DNA of 64,000 bases from Pseudo-nitzschia pungens (lineage: Eukaryota; Bacillariophyta; Bacillariophyceae; Bacillariales; Bacillariaceae), in contig CM074760.1 in assembly GCA_037355855.1 (NCBI GenBank), positions 5,572,501 to 5,636,500 of the forward strand. The letters run 5' to 3'. The translations under genes were made by a program, and so were the position numbers. Of the stretch, positions 24,637-36,423 are shown in pieces. Under the pieces are notes generated by a model. That model worked only from the letters and a program-made list of their open reading frames with translations. It was not told the DNA's origin and did not search any database. Each line of letters opens with the position of its first letter. Positions within the stretch are counted from its first letter, which is position 1.

Positions 24637-26163
24637 ATGAACGAAGGAGGGGGAGCCGGAGCCGGGGGATCGTCTTCATCGTCCGGGGCGGGAGCCTCGG
24701 CGACAAAGCCCCAGCAGCAGCAACCGGCGTCGACCGCAACCGCCTCGGATGGACGATCCGCCCAGCCCGCTCTGCACCTGAGCAGCGACGAAGTGAACTA
24801 TCTCATCTATCGGTATGTAAAACAAAACGAATGAAAATGAAAATGAAAATGAAATGAAATGAATGAATGAATCCCAAAAAACCAAAAAAACACCCCGGCG
24901 AAAGCCAAACGAAATCCTCCCTCCGGATGCGGGGAAACGAATGAATGAATGAATGAATGAATGAATGGATGGATTCGAATCGATCTCGATTGGACCCGGA
25001 TGGATGGATAGGATTCCCTCGGGTGGTATCGGAGTGTAGAGCAATTGCTGCAGACGAGTTCCCATGGGATCCGGAATGTGGTTGACTATCTTTGTGTCTC
25101 TGACTCACCAGAAAAAACCCATCGTGTTGATACCGCTTCGCTTCGCTCCCCTCCCCTCCCCTCCACTCTTCGGACCAACCGTTGTTGGCTCTTTGTGGAT
25201 TTGGTTCTGATCCGATTCCACGCAATCCGATATCCATTCTGATTTGATCTGATTCGATTTGATTCGATTTGATTCGATTCGATTCAATGTGTTTGGTCTT
25301 GTTTGTGTCTCCTGTTGCTGGCACCCGGGACTTGTCTGCTTGCTCGTCTCGTCTCGTTGCGTCACGTGATTGATTTGTTATACTTACGCTGCTTGTTTAC
25401 ATTACACAACACAACACAACACAACACAACCCAACACAACCCACATTGTAGATATTTGCGAGAGTCTGGATTCGTTCATTCGGCTTTTGTGCACGCTCAC
25501 GAATCGATGCTCGGGCGATCCAACATGAGGATTTCGGAGCGGTCGATACCTCCCGGAGCACTGATTTCCTTTCTCCAGAAGGGATTGCAGTACGTAGGTA
25601 TCGAAGAAACCTTGCACAGAGAACAACAACAACAACAACAACGGGGGAACGCAACCAACAGCAGCAAAAAGAACAAGTCCAGCAACAGCAGCAACAACGG
25701 AGGCAGTGCATCCCTGGCACCGGGGGGATCGTCCTTATCGCCGGATGCGATGAACCTGTCCCTGTTGTCACCAACAACAATAAATGCCATGACGCGAGAG
25801 AATCCACCCTTCCACCTGAACGTGCCCGCGGCCACGGCTGCGGCCGCCGTGAGGGCACGGTTGGAGGCGGAGGCCCGGATAGAAGCGGATCGCAAGAAGG
25901 TTGCCATTCTGGAGGCCCAAGAGAAAGCGGAGGCCGAGGCGCAATCGAACGGAAAGAGATTGACGGGACCGCAGAGCATTCCTCCCCAAGCCAGTGTCAC
26001 CGTCACGAATCCCCTCACCGTGGCAAACTCGGCACACGCTTCGATGGATGCACAGGCTAAGGCGCAGGCACAGGCGCAGGCTCAGGCTCAGGCTCAGGCA
26101 ACGCATGATGCGGTTGTGAACGCTTTACATCTAAACTCCGCCCTGTCACAACACCAACAGCAT

Positions 26164-26200
<37 letters not shown>

Positions 26201-26661
26201 CACCACCGCAACCTCAGCAGTCCAAGTCGGCTGCGGATTCGGCTCTGTTGGTACAACGAAGGGTTGCCGAGATTGCGGGCCTCGGAGAGCATCCGGCACG
26301 CACAAATCCAACAGCAGCTCCAGCTCCAGATTCAACAAGAGCAGGAGAAGCTGCAGTTGCAAAAGCTGCGCCAAGAGACCTTGAATGCAGCGGCCCAAGC
26401 GCAAGCCCGGGGGCACAATCCGATGGAAGCAATGTCACAGGCGGCAGCGATTGCAGAACAAGTGGGGAAAATGAACAACAGCAACGACAACTGGCAATAG
26501 CAATAGCATCAGCAACAACAACAGTAACGCCGTCACTACCATCCAGCAATGGTTCGCTCAGCAGCAATAGCAACTAGCAACAGCAACAAGAGGCCGTCGA
26601 GTGCGAAAAAGGGACCGAAGAACAAGGGGAAATCAGCAAAGCAACAAAAGACAACACACTC

Positions 26662-26694
<33 letters not shown>

Positions 26695-28560
26695 GCCGCC
26701 ACAACAACCACCAGTATCCACCCAGGGCGAGTCTGCCGTGGATGCATCGGCATCGCTCCTAGCAGCGGCCCAAAACAGTGGCATAGCATCCCTAGGGGAA
26801 GCCGTAGCACTATTGGATGCGGCAAAAGCTTCGAGCGAGAGTGGTGGAGCGCCAGCGAAGCACCAACAACAATTCCAACACCATCATCAGCAGCAACACA
26901 AAGCAGATGTTGCGTCGATGAGCGATGTCATACCAAAGACAGCAAGAGGAGGAGGTGGAGAAGAGGACAATCTTCGTGCACAGGCAAAGATCCATACACT
27001 CCAGTATGTATCTAACGAAGAACCAACAACAAATCTTCTCAGTCACATCCGCCCCGATATGAATGCGGTTGCAGAGTTGATTGCCATGAATGGAAAACGC
27101 TACCAAAGAGAAATGCAAAATCACAACGGGTCTTCGGAGCAACCGCCGCAACAACCACCCCACCAGCAGCAATCTCAATCGCAACCCCAGCCCCAGTCCC
27201 AACCACCGCCGGCTCCCGCCACCACGCTTTCGGCACCCATCCTCCAGGCAGCGTTGTCTCAGCAACAGGGCGCACAAGCAACAACATCACAGGTACCACC
27301 CAAGGAAGCCGCCAAGCAATTGGATGCCCTCATCGACAAGGAGGACGAGGCAACAAACGCCAAGCCATCGGAAGTTCTGGAACTGAAGAATCACGAATCC
27401 GAAGTTTTTATGTGCGCGTGGAATTCGGTTTACACGGATATGATTGCTACGGGAAGCGGAGATGCCTCGGCCAGGATATGGCAAGTGAATGGCCCTCGCG
27501 CAGCCGATGGTTTGGGTCAGGTCCAATTTCTTCCCCACGGTGTCAACCCGAGGGACCGAAAAAACAAAGATGTCACAACCCTCGAGTGGTCCTCGGATGG
27601 CAAACTTTTGGCAACAGGAAGTTACGACGGTGTTGCTAGGGTTTGGAGTCTGAAGGGTTCACTGGTGCACACCCTAAGGGGTCACAAGGGTCCTATATTT
27701 TCACTAAAATGGAACAAGAAGGGAAATTATTTGTTGTCGGGAAGCTACGACAAGACGACAATTGTTTGGGATGTGTCGATGGGGTCTGGTTACATCAAAC
27801 AACAATTCGAGGATCACCAAGCCCCAGCCCTGGATGTCGACTGGAAGGACGACAACACTTTTGCTTCGTGTTCCACGGACAAGACGGTTCATATTTGCAG
27901 AGTCGGATCGGACAGGCCACTAAAAACATATACCGGGCACACGGACGAAGTCAACGCAGTAAAATGGGATCCCTCTGGTCGTCTGCTTGCTAGCTGCTCG
28001 GATGACTGCACCGCGAAAGTATGGGATGTAAACAATGATAGAGGAGACCCATTGTACGATTTCAAGAGCCATCAACAAGAAATATACACTGTCAAGTGGT
28101 GAGTTATTCTTTGGATTTGATTTTTTCTTGATTTATCAGATTTTGAGTGTGCTTCGAAATACTTATTGTTCCCACACTCATATTGTTGCTTTCTTGTTCC
28201 TCCATTCTATGCAGGGCTCCGACCGGGCCTGGATCCAAGAACCCTGACAAGAAACCGTTGTTAGCTACCGCTTCCTTTGATGGATCGGTTCGTCTGTGGA
28301 ATGTCCTGAACGGTACATGTATACAAGTTTTTTCGAGACATCGAGATTCTGTGTATTCCGTTGCCTTTTCCCCATCCGGAAACTATCTCGCGAGTGGATC
28401 TCTTGCAGGGCAACTGTATATCTGGAATGTAGTGGCAGGACGACACATCAAGAGTTTCAAGGGTAAGGGAGACATTTTTGAAGTAGCTTGGAACAAGGAA
28501 GAAACACGGGTAGCCGCATGCTTCTCTTCGAATGTGGTTTGCATTCTTGATTTTCCATAA
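24637..28560 (+). CDS. TBL1/SIF2-type LisH-WD40 co-repressor subunit
   Basis: Homologue of TBL1X/TBL1XR1 (yeast Sif2), a scaffold of histone deacetylase co-repressor complexes in the nucleus. Exon 1 is 24637-24812; exon 2 starts at 25452; the last exon is 28215-28560 after a GT-AG intron from 28099. A LisH motif spans the first junction (VNYLIYRYLRESGFVHSAF), followed by the F-box-like region. A very long Gln/Ala/Ser-rich linker (about 25.6-27.3 kb, with several CAA/CAG runs) separates this from eight or so WD40 repeats (for example SASFDGSVRLWNV-like blades near the end). The linker changes frame between 26.26 and 26.58 kb. One canonical 85-base intron (26462-26546) would join the two long open frames; alternatively several single-base excesses are present. 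The exact linker is therefore uncertain, but both ends are secure. Confidence 0.85.
25405..25440. repeat. (ACACA)n run in TBL1-like intron 1
   Basis: Seven CAACA-type units just before the acceptor site of exon 2, directly visible. Confidence 0.9.
26149..26208 (+). repeat. Polyglutamine-coding CAG/CAA tract
   Basis: About a dozen consecutive CAG codons inside a wider Gln/His-rich stretch of the TBL1-like linker. Further CAA/CAG tracts occur near 25.63 and 26.66 kb. Confidence 0.9.
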
Positions 28561-28709
28561 TGTAACAGTTCTGTTAACCTTGAAAGAAAATATTCGTTAC
28601 CGTTTTTGTTCGTAGAACGAACTAGATGTCTCGGTTTCACATGACAACGGTGCAGGGTACGAAACCTCCAGGAGATGATTCAATCACTTCAGTGAATATC
28701 GTCCCCCAA

Positions 28710-29543
28710 TCATGCGTCTGTGCCACGGATTGATTGTAAATGGTTTTGCATGATTTGGTTCAACGAAGTCAACGAAGACGACCTCAGGAACACGTGATTG
28801 TCGGGCAAAATTTGCAGATCCACACCAGGAACAAAATTCCAACGATCCTGATTTGGACAAAACACGGCATCGTGTTCTCCGTGAACCACTGTTATCTTCG
28901 ATGAGGCGTTCTGCGCTGTTGAACGGGCACGTTCTTTGATCCTCGTCGCCGCGTCTGGTTGGAGCGCGGCCTTCGCCACTAGAGATGTCGTAGGTGCAAT
29001 TAAGAGCGCAGAGGATTGATTCATTCCTCCTATCATTCCCCTTGCAATCATTTCGGCAACTATAGCTCCACCCCAACTGAAACCAATCACTAATACTCTG
29101 TCACGATCAATGTTCTCTGAGAGCCCCTCTCGACAGATCATCCAAATAGAGGTCTCGATGGATGTTCTCACAACAACTCCTACCAACAATCGAGACCAAG
29201 CCAACGCCAGAATCACTATCATTAGTCGAAGCAAAATCGTCACATTTGCAGTCGCTGAGAGGTAAATTATCGCTCCTAGTACAAATGTCATGAGGAGAAC
29301 GTAGGGATGGCAACACCAAGTTCCTGGAAACGGGGGCATCCAAAGGCTTATTTTCTTTGGGTGGACTATGTCGTGGGCCCCCTCTGCTGACAAAATCCTC
29401 TCCAAATATCCCAAGGGACCGGGAGACCAGCCTCCAACTATTATGATTCGGATGTCATGCCTGGTACGATTACTAATCATGTTGGCCCTTTTTGTTTGTG
29501 TCTTGTGAATCCAAGTCGTCAGGTGAGACACTGCCTTCAGCAA
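28710..29543 (-). CDS. Alpha/beta hydrolase with membrane segments
   Basis: Putative serine hydrolase of unknown substrate, 277 residues from the first ATG; Met22 is an alternative start. The nucleophile elbow is GFSWGG with Ser156. Asp225 in HGEHDAVF and His250 in PDNHVF are placed to complete the triad. An early GGWSPGPLG loop could form the oxyanion hole. Two hydrophobic segments at about residues 80-97 and 101-125 lie between the first strand and the nucleophile, which suggests membrane attachment. It converges with the TBL1-like gene, about 150 bases away. The specific family is not clear. Confidence 0.75.
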   Translation of the reverse strand: MLKAVSHLTTWIHKTQTKRANMISNRTRHDIRIIIVGGWSPGPLGYLERILSAEGAHDIVHPKKISLWMPPFPGTWCCHPYVLLMTFVLGAIIYLSATANVTILLRLMIVILALAWSRLLVGVVVRTSIETSIWMICREGLSENIDRDRVLVIGFSWGGAIVAEMIARGMIGGMNQSSALLIAPTTSLVAKAALQPDAATRIKERARSTAQNASSKITVVHGEHDAVFCPNQDRWNFVPGVDLQILPDNHVFLRSSSLTSLNQIMQNHLQSIRGTDA

Positions 29544-29971
29544 TGCCTTCAGCAGTGTCTTCAGCAGTGATCATTTTTAATCGGTGAGAGAAGAAATCAT
29601 GATCTGAAGATGTTGGCGGGATCGCTACGTGTACGTGTTGATTGCAAAAGATGGTAACCTTGCGATATGTGCTGTACAGCACGTAGTTTCGGACGTTAAA
29701 TAGTCAGTTTGAAATCATAGGCGGTCATGAATAATCTTACTTATTGTATCTTTTTCCATAACGGTCATTTCGTGTCTTTTTTAAGGACGTTATCAGCAAG
29801 GGAGCGAAGGGATCCTCAGAACCTTACTGAGAAGATATTCGGCTCGATACCAGTTCTCACCCGTACCGGTACTGGAACAGGTGGCACCAATTCCTCCGCT
29901 TTCGTTGCGTTTACTGTCACTCCCAATCAATTCGACTTCGTGCAAACGACATTCAATCAACAGAAACAAAC
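29544..29971. other. Divergent intergenic region
   Basis: Separates the hydrolase (minus) from the small coiled-coil gene (plus). An imperfect repeat of TTCAGCA(A/G)TG occurs at about 29.54-29.57 kb. No gene called. Confidence 0.4.
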
Positions 29972-30205
29972 ATGGGAAACGTTGCTGGCAATCCGCTCGC
30001 CGCCGCTGCCGGAAAGAAGAAGGCCGAGGACGCCGCCAATCAGGCCAAGGAAGGCCTCGCCAGCCTCACAGCCGGCCAAACGGAGGAACAAAAGGCCCGG
30101 GAAGCTCGGGCAAAGGACAGGACCGAAGCCTACGAACAAAAGAAGCGAGAACGGGAGGAACGAAAGAAGAAGCTGCAAAGTCAGTGGGCGGAAAACAAGA
30201 AGTGA
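29972..30205 (+). CDS. Small basic coiled-coil protein, possible N-myristoylation site
   Basis: A 77-residue single-exon frame. It begins MGNVAGNP, compatible with an N-myristoylation signal (Gly2 after Met removal). Most of the rest is predicted helix rich in Lys, Glu, Arg, Ala and Gln: an alanine-rich segment, then KKREREERKKKLQSQW and a final AENKK. I do not recognise the family. Support comes from the clean composition, the bounded length and the absence of any other gene on either strand here; homologues would settle it. Confidence 0.55.
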   Translation: MGNVAGNPLAAAAGKKKAEDAANQAKEGLASLTAGQTEEQKAREARAKDRTEAYEQKKREREERKKKLQSQWAENKK

Positions 30206-30518
30206 TGGCGAGAAGAAGCGGATTCTGTTCGGTTTCATAAGAAAGAAAACAGGATTCAGCCTGGGTAATGGGTAGCCGTCAAGTAACTTGTGAACATTCA
30301 AAATCCATCTATGTCTTCATAAGAATACCAGACTACTGCGGCTTGCAACAAATTGATGTTATTGCAACCCGAGTGTCACGATTGTACTTCAACGCAAGGC
30401 TCAAGGATCGTGATTGGATGAACAATTGTTGAAAGGAACCATTTTTTGATAACGAATATTAATTTTAGAGAAAGAATAAATAGTCTTTTAAGACAAAATG
30501 CTTTACCGATGTCTGTTT
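30206..30518. other. Convergent intergenic spacer
   Basis: About 310 bases between the small coiled-coil gene and the 3' end of the PRP38-like gene. No feature seen. Confidence 0.5.
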
Positions 30519-32595
30519 TCAACCATACTTTGCCATCAATTTTCTTCTCTTCTCCTGCTGAGCAGCTATCTCTTCTGATGATCTCTTTTTTTCAGCGGGT
30601 GGCGGTGCAGATTCGCTTACGTCTGATCCAAGCGGTGCCATATTGGATCTAATCCTTTCCTGACTGGAAGAATATCCGTGGTGGGCATCAGCAGGTGGAT
30701 GGTTTGTGGATCCTTGACGACTTGATTTGTACGATGCAGGGCCCGACAGACTAGATTTGGCACTTTGTGGCCTACGGGCTACGGCTTGATTCCCTCGAGC
30801 TGTGACATTAGCTCGTTCGCGTCTTCGTACTTCTTCATAAAGATCATCACTCGAAGGTAAAGCTGGGCCACTGCGAGAGCTTCTGTCATTACGACCGTAT
30901 CCACGGCGGCTATCGCTGTCTCTTCTCCAACGGTCGTCACCATCGCTATGTCCTCGGCGACTACTATCATGTCTTTTTCTGTGATCATCATTGCTGTGAT
31001 ACCCTCTGCTAGGTTCAACCCGTCCTCTCCTACGATCGACTTCACCGCGATATCCCCTATCGGAATAACCCCTCCGTTCGTAATCCCTACGGCCACCCTT
31101 GTCATAGTCCCTACTGTGACCCCCATGACTTCGATCATAGCTGCCATATCCCCGTTGATCGTCCCTGCTGGCGGAAACCTTGTTGGTACTGTCAGAATCC
31201 AGAGCCACTCCCATCATTTCCATCTCTCCGAGCGTTACAGTCTCTGTATTACCGTACTCGGGAAAAGTCACTACAAATTTTGGAATTTTCAGCTCTCGGG
31301 ACGTTTCCTCGTCGCGAAGAAGGACGCGGTCGACTACTCCTTCATACCATGTTATTGGATTTTCATCATCCCCGTACAAGGCCATAACGCGGGAACCCAA
31401 AGTTTTGAAGTAGTCCATTGTTTTTCTATCGGAGAGATGCTTTTTTGCTCTTTCTTCAATCTTCTCAGCGAAGAGTAACTTCACTTGAATGTCTCGTTCA
31501 ACTTGTATCGGCAACCTCGGTAACATTGTACCGTAGAAATCACGCTCGGACGAAAAAAGTCGCCGGACAAAATCACCTACCGTCTCAGTTTCCTTCTGAC
31601 TGCCCTGTTGTCGAGCTTTATTCTTGCTGGATGTTGCGGCTACCGTGATGGGCTCGTCGTCGTATAAATAAGGTTCAATCCATCCCCACATTGATTTCGG
31701 ATCGCCAACGTATCGCAGGTACAAAAATCCAATTCCACGGATGTAGGGGCTGTCCACGTGGTCCAAGAGGAGTTTCATTTGTTTTTCGGAACACCGCAAC
31801 GTCAAAAGGCGCAGGAGCAAGCAGAACGCGGTAGACGGTTGACTCCCCTGTGCGAATCACACCAAACATCAAGTTAAGGGTGAGAACATTGAAAGGTATC
31901 TATTTATAGTTTGCACCATCTTTTTTCGGACGGCAACACTTCTTACTGTTTACACCACTCCTGCAGTTCACAGTGGTAAATACCACCTCCAAAGTAAAGG
32001 GGGAGATATTCGAATCAATACCACACGTCATCTTTAATTAGAGTGACTGAATCTCACAGTCGATCATTTCTTAGCCTTTGGTCAGAGACTTTTGCAGGTG
32101 AAACGTTTTGAACTTTTCATGTTGCCTTCGTATCGAAGCTTCCTTCACGGCCTGCCCAACCTCTCTCGTATCTTTCTTCTTTCACTTACCCACAGCAAAC
32201 GGTTCCAAATCTTGGACTTTATAGTACACCTCATCGACAAGTTTGTTCCAATCTGTGATCTCCCTGCAACATTTCTGAAAGTAATGCGATTTGATAATCT
32301 TTTCCAAAAGAACCGGATTGAAATGAAAGGAATCATCCGGTCCCCAGAGTGGTAGACTCCTCGACGGATTGTTCTGTGTAAAGTTCGTCATTGTTGCGAA
32401 CGAAAAATGAAGAAAATGCAATAGAGAAAATGCTACTTTTGAGTTTCCTGCAAACGCCAACGGCATTGATCATTTCGCGAATGAATTCTTAAATCTTACC
32501 CTCCCTTCTTCCACAGCCATCATGAAGAGATCATCGGCTTGTTTCTCCCGCATTTTCTTCGCGCCTTCTTGACGCCACAGAGCTGATCTAGACAT
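30519..32595 (-). CDS. Pre-mRNA-splicing factor PRP38 (PRP38B-like)
   Basis: Spliceosomal protein needed for activation of the B complex. Three exons: 32595-32500 (32 codons, MSRSALWRQEGAKK...), 32373-32194 and 31847-30519, about 534 residues. The PRP38 domain spans the junctions: LPLWGPDDSFHFNPVLLEKI, LVDEVYYKVQDLEPF, then STAFCLLLRLL and DSPYIRGIGFLYLRYVGDP. The C-terminal half is an Arg/Ser/Asp/Gly-rich tail, as in PRP38B. Intron 2 needs the donor GTGGGT to stay in phase; the better-looking GTAAGT three bases on would shift frame relative to the acceptor at 31848. It therefore either uses a weak donor or carries one base too many in the GGGG run at 31845-31848. Confidence 0.92.
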
Positions 32596-33408
32596 AGTTA
32601 TCAAGATTCAGAGGATATAAAGTTCAAAGTGATGGTATCGTTCGATGGATTAGTTATCATGAAGTAACACACAGGACTTTCTGTTGCTGAACTATGAAAT
32701 GTACCATCATAGACTTCTGAGACGTGAATGCCGGAGGTTGTTTCATGTTTCATCACGATCTCAAAATCCTTTTGCTTCTCGAAAATGTACGCCACCATGG
32801 TGCACATACGGTACGAGCACGGTAGGACCCTTTCAATTCTTGTTGTGGTGTTTTTGAGCTGAGAGTATGGCTATGTGCCGACTAGCTTTGACTACTTCGA
32901 CTCTGTATTACAAACTAATCATGATTTGGGAGAAAAATATTTCCCCCAAAATCTACATCAATCCCAAACAATCTTTCTTTTTTAAAATAACAGTACATGA
33001 CTCAGCCGACTTACTGTTCTAATTCACCTTCCACGGGGAACGAAAATCCAAGTTGTGCAAGTTGAAGGATCCTTTGGGCACAAAAGACGAACCAAAGAAC
33101 AAAATCTTTATTCTCTTAGACAGAGCCCCGCCAATACCAAGTCAAGAAATAACGAAAAAGTGACGTGCGACACATGGCAGTAAGCGTAACCAAGGCCCCG
33201 AAACCGGGAAGTAGTCGGTAAAAGAAAAACCCACCCCGACGACCCATCAAACGACAATCGCAGAGGATGATTCATCATTTCACATGGAACTTATTCTTCT
33301 CGGACGACGGAAAATTTATCGAACGACGATCTTATACTCTTATTTTTTGAGGAGGAGAAAATTCCAACTCTTTTCAAAGCACTAACTGTCCACAAGTAAA
33401 TCACCAGA
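32596..33408. other. Divergent intergenic region
   Basis: About 0.8 kb between the PRP38-like and protochlorophyllide reductase starts. A 68-codon minus frame at 32601-32807 abuts the PRP38 start but shows no domain. Light-regulated elements of POR would lie here; none can be identified by eye. Confidence 0.4.
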
Positions 33409-34853
33409 ATGGCGATCCGATCAATTCTCACCGCAGCTTGTCTTGTTGCACCCTTGGTCGCCGGGTTTGCCCCGGCCGCTGTCGTCCAACGAACCACCGT
33501 GACTCCGGCAAACGCCGTCGCTCCGGCACCTCGCACCGCCGCGGCCACCAACTTTGCTCTTGGAGCCGTCAGCGATGTCAATACCGAAAAAATTTACGAT
33601 ACCAAAGAGACCCCTAAAGTTTTGGGTGGCGTGAAGATTGGACTGAGAAAGCTCGTCGTCATCACCGGTGCCTCCTCTGGTTTGGGACTTGCCACTACCA
33701 TTGCTCTTGCCAAGACGAACAAGTACCACATCATCATGGCCTGCCGAGATATCGAAAAGGCAAAGAGAGGTGAGTTCGAACAACCAGATCTGATTGATTT
33801 GTTACCTTTACGCACGACGGGATGATACAATTTTTTTGTCGCAGCAGGATTTGCTTGACGTGGCGGACTAGGTTTTTGGATCCAGCACTCATTTTCTTCC
33901 TCTTCCTCTGTTTTTGTATCCATTAAATTGCACGGGCAGTCGCCGAGGAAGTTGGCTTGCCCAAGAACTCATACACTTGCATGAAGCTGGAACTTGCCAG
34001 CCTTCAATCCGTGCGTGACTTCGTCGCCAACCTCAAGGCTTTCAAGAGCGCACGTCCCCTCACCCACTTGATCTGTAACGCTGCTGTCTACCGACCAACT
34101 GACCCCGAACCAGCATGGACTGACGATGGATTCGAGATGTCCATGGGTGTCAACCATCTTGGTCACTTTTTGTTGGTTAACTTGTTGTTGGACGACATGA
34201 GTCGTGCTAAGGGAGCTCGTGTCTGCATTGTCGGATCGATCACTGGAAACACCAACACCGTCGGTGGAGGTCTCGTTTACCCCAGAGCTGATCTTGGAAA
34301 GTTGGAAGGCTTCGAGCAAGGAGGTATGAATCCGATTTCCATGGTTGACGGGAAACCATTCTTTGGAGCCAAGGCCTACAAGGACTCCAAGGTTTGCAAC
34401 ATGATGACTGTCTCCGAACTTAACCGACGATACCACGAAGACACCGGAATCGTCTTTTCCAGCATGTACCCCGGATGCATTGCCGAGACTGCGCTCTTCC
34501 GAGAAAAGAGAGAATGGTTCCGAAAGCTTTTCCCTGCCTTCATGAAGTACGTCACCGGGGGATACGTCGGCGAGAAGGAAGCCGGAGAACGACTTGCCCA
34601 GGTCATCGACGATCCTCAATGCAACAAGTCTGGTGTCTACTGGAGTTGGAACGGAGGTGCTAAGACCGTTGGACGCTGGTCTGAAGATGGCAAACCTCGT
34701 GGGGCAGGAGGTTCCGGTGGTGAAATTTTCGAGAACGAGCAATCGGACGCTGTCCGAGATGCTGAAACAGCAACAAAGATGTGGGAATTGAGCAAACAAA
34801 TGGTCGGTCTCTCCGAGAAAGAAATGTACAAGGGCGGAGCATTGGAAAACTAA
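33409..34853 (+). CDS. POR: Light-dependent protochlorophyllide oxidoreductase (LPOR)
   Basis: Reduces protochlorophyllide to chlorophyllide with NADPH and light in the plastid. Exons 33409-33769 and 33940-34853 give 424 residues. The N-terminus is a signal peptide ending at Gly19-Phe20-Ala-Pro, the canonical diatom plastid import junction, followed by a Pro/Ala/Thr-rich transit segment. The short-chain dehydrogenase core shows the NADPH loop TGASSGLG (residues 86-93), [17 protein letters not shown] and the catalytic YKDSK (Tyr267, Lys271). The C-terminal [10 protein letters not shown]...GRWSEDG region is specific to POR. The neighbouring genes are unrelated. Confidence 0.97.
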
Positions 34854-35610
34854 GCGACAACGGAACGCACCAACGCGTTGTCATTTGAATTCGCTAAAGT
34901 CGCAGCGGCGGATCGACGGATTCCGTGCATCTGTCGTGTAAACAATTCAACTTCATTCTGTATTATATTTGCCATACGAAACCAGCAGGGAAACCTATTA
35001 TCTTCATTCAACGCCACCCCTTTCGGATCTGCTCGATAACTATGCCGGGACATGGGATGTAAGTCTTTGGCACAATTGCACAAAGCATTGGAACTTTTTT
35101 CTGTCGAATTTACAACCACGAACCGGAAGAATGCCGAAGGAATAAGCTATTAGCATTCCGTTAATTAATAGAATTAATATTCAAACTCTCCTTTTTACAG
35201 CAGAACGACTGTTTCTTGTCACTTCAAGTTCAGAAGACGGTAACCTTTCAGGCCACAAATCCAAACTCGAAAGCCCGAGAACAATGTTTCGACATCGTAT
35301 GTCTGACCTGACCGAAGCAGAATGCAACGAGTTCAATTGGCTGTGAAAAAGTCTCTTTGGTTCCATCCCATCCAAAAAAGTGAACAACGTATGCATTAGT
35401 GTCTACAACAGCTCTAACGTTCATTGGAAGCTCGAGGGATTGACAATATTATACATAATTTTTATTGATTCCCATCCAGTATCAGTGGGTTATAAATTAC
35501 AGAATATTCCTCGCGTGTTTGTACGACCAGAGTCAAAATCGGCCCGCACCAGCGGCGAATCAACGGCATCGACCGATCACCACATTCGAAAAAGAACGAC
35601 AGCTTCATGA
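34854..35610. other. Convergent intergenic spacer
   Basis: About 750 bases between the 3' ends of POR and the VAMP7-like gene. Only short open frames without recognisable domains; nothing else seen. Confidence 0.5.
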
Positions 35611-36423
35611 CTAACATTTCTGGAATCGAAATCCACAGGCAGAGGTCATCAATAAATAAAAAAAGAAAAAGAGAGAAAAGCAGATCAAGAACCACATCTT
35701 GTAATTTTTCATTTGTTGCTGCTTCTTGACCTTGGTTGCCTTTTTCTTAAAGGCTAGACTGTCTTTTTGTGCCTGGTCGGCTCTCTTCATGAGATGGTCG
35801 ATGTGCTCATCTCGTTCGAGCAGGAGATTTAGATTCCTGCCAAGGACGGTTTTGAGATCTTCCACCTGGGTCAGGAGATGATCGATCTGTGAATTATCTT
35901 GTCGGATCATATCTTTTCGGTGGATATTGTAATGGTGCATAGTAGATCGCACGATGGGTTTGAAATCCTTATCCATTGCATAGCTGTTCGAATTCTTTAT
36001 TCTCCGCTTGCTGTACTTTGCTCCAAAGTCGTGCGAAAGCGCCTGCAGGAAGGAAAAATTCACCTTTTGGTGGCGTTCGTCCTTGTCGTCGGCCAAACAA
36101 CAGTAGAAAACATCCCCCTGGTGCCAAAAATGGAAAAAGTATTCGTCCACAGCTCCCAAATCCATCTCTTCCGCCGTCGTTATCACCATGGTGCATGCCT
36201 GCAAGAATTGACTGAGGAAGTCATCTTCCGCCTGACCGCCCGTGACGCCGGTTTTTTGACGAAAGGTTTTCAGATCTCCTTTCTTCAGAATGTTTGGGTG
36301 ATCTCGGAGGTGCTCCAGAAGTGCCGCAGTGCACTGGGGGACGTTCCCCGACAAATTGTCCGTGGAATACTCGCAGAGAATGGCAGCATCGCTGGAACGG
36401 CAAATTACTGAGTATACAATCAT
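35611..36423 (-). CDS. VAMP7-like longin R-SNARE
   Basis: Vesicle SNARE for endosomal, vacuolar or exocytic fusion, 270 residues, single exon. I start at 36423 (MIVYSVICR) because longin domains begin directly with this beta-strand; the frame extends 14 codons further upstream. The longin domain covers roughly residues 1-130. The R-SNARE motif follows from about residue 185, with heptads around LLTQVEDLKTVLGRNLNLLL and the zero-layer Arg in LLERDEHIDHL. A Lys-rich stretch precedes a hydrophobic anchor (WFLICFSLFFFFYLL) and a short tail. Confidence 0.92.
   Translation of the reverse strand: MIVYSVICRSSDAAILCEYSTDNLSGNVPQCTAALLEHLRDHPNILKKGDLKTFRQKTGVTGGQAEDDFLSQFLQACTMVITTAEEMDLGAVDEYFFHFWHQGDVFYCCLADDKDERHQKVNFSFLQALSHDFGAKYSKRRIKNSNSYAMDKDFKPIVRSTMHHYNIHRKDMIRQDNSQIDHLLTQVEDLKTVLGRNLNLLLERDEHIDHLMKRADQAQKDSLAFKKKATKVKKQQQMKNYKMWFLICFSLFFFFYLLMTSACGFRFQKC

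Noticed and set aside
26549..28102. Separate gene starting at 26549 encoding only the WD40 part
   Set aside because: The LisH segment upstream, the continuous Gln-rich linker and the intron option show it is one TBL1-type gene.
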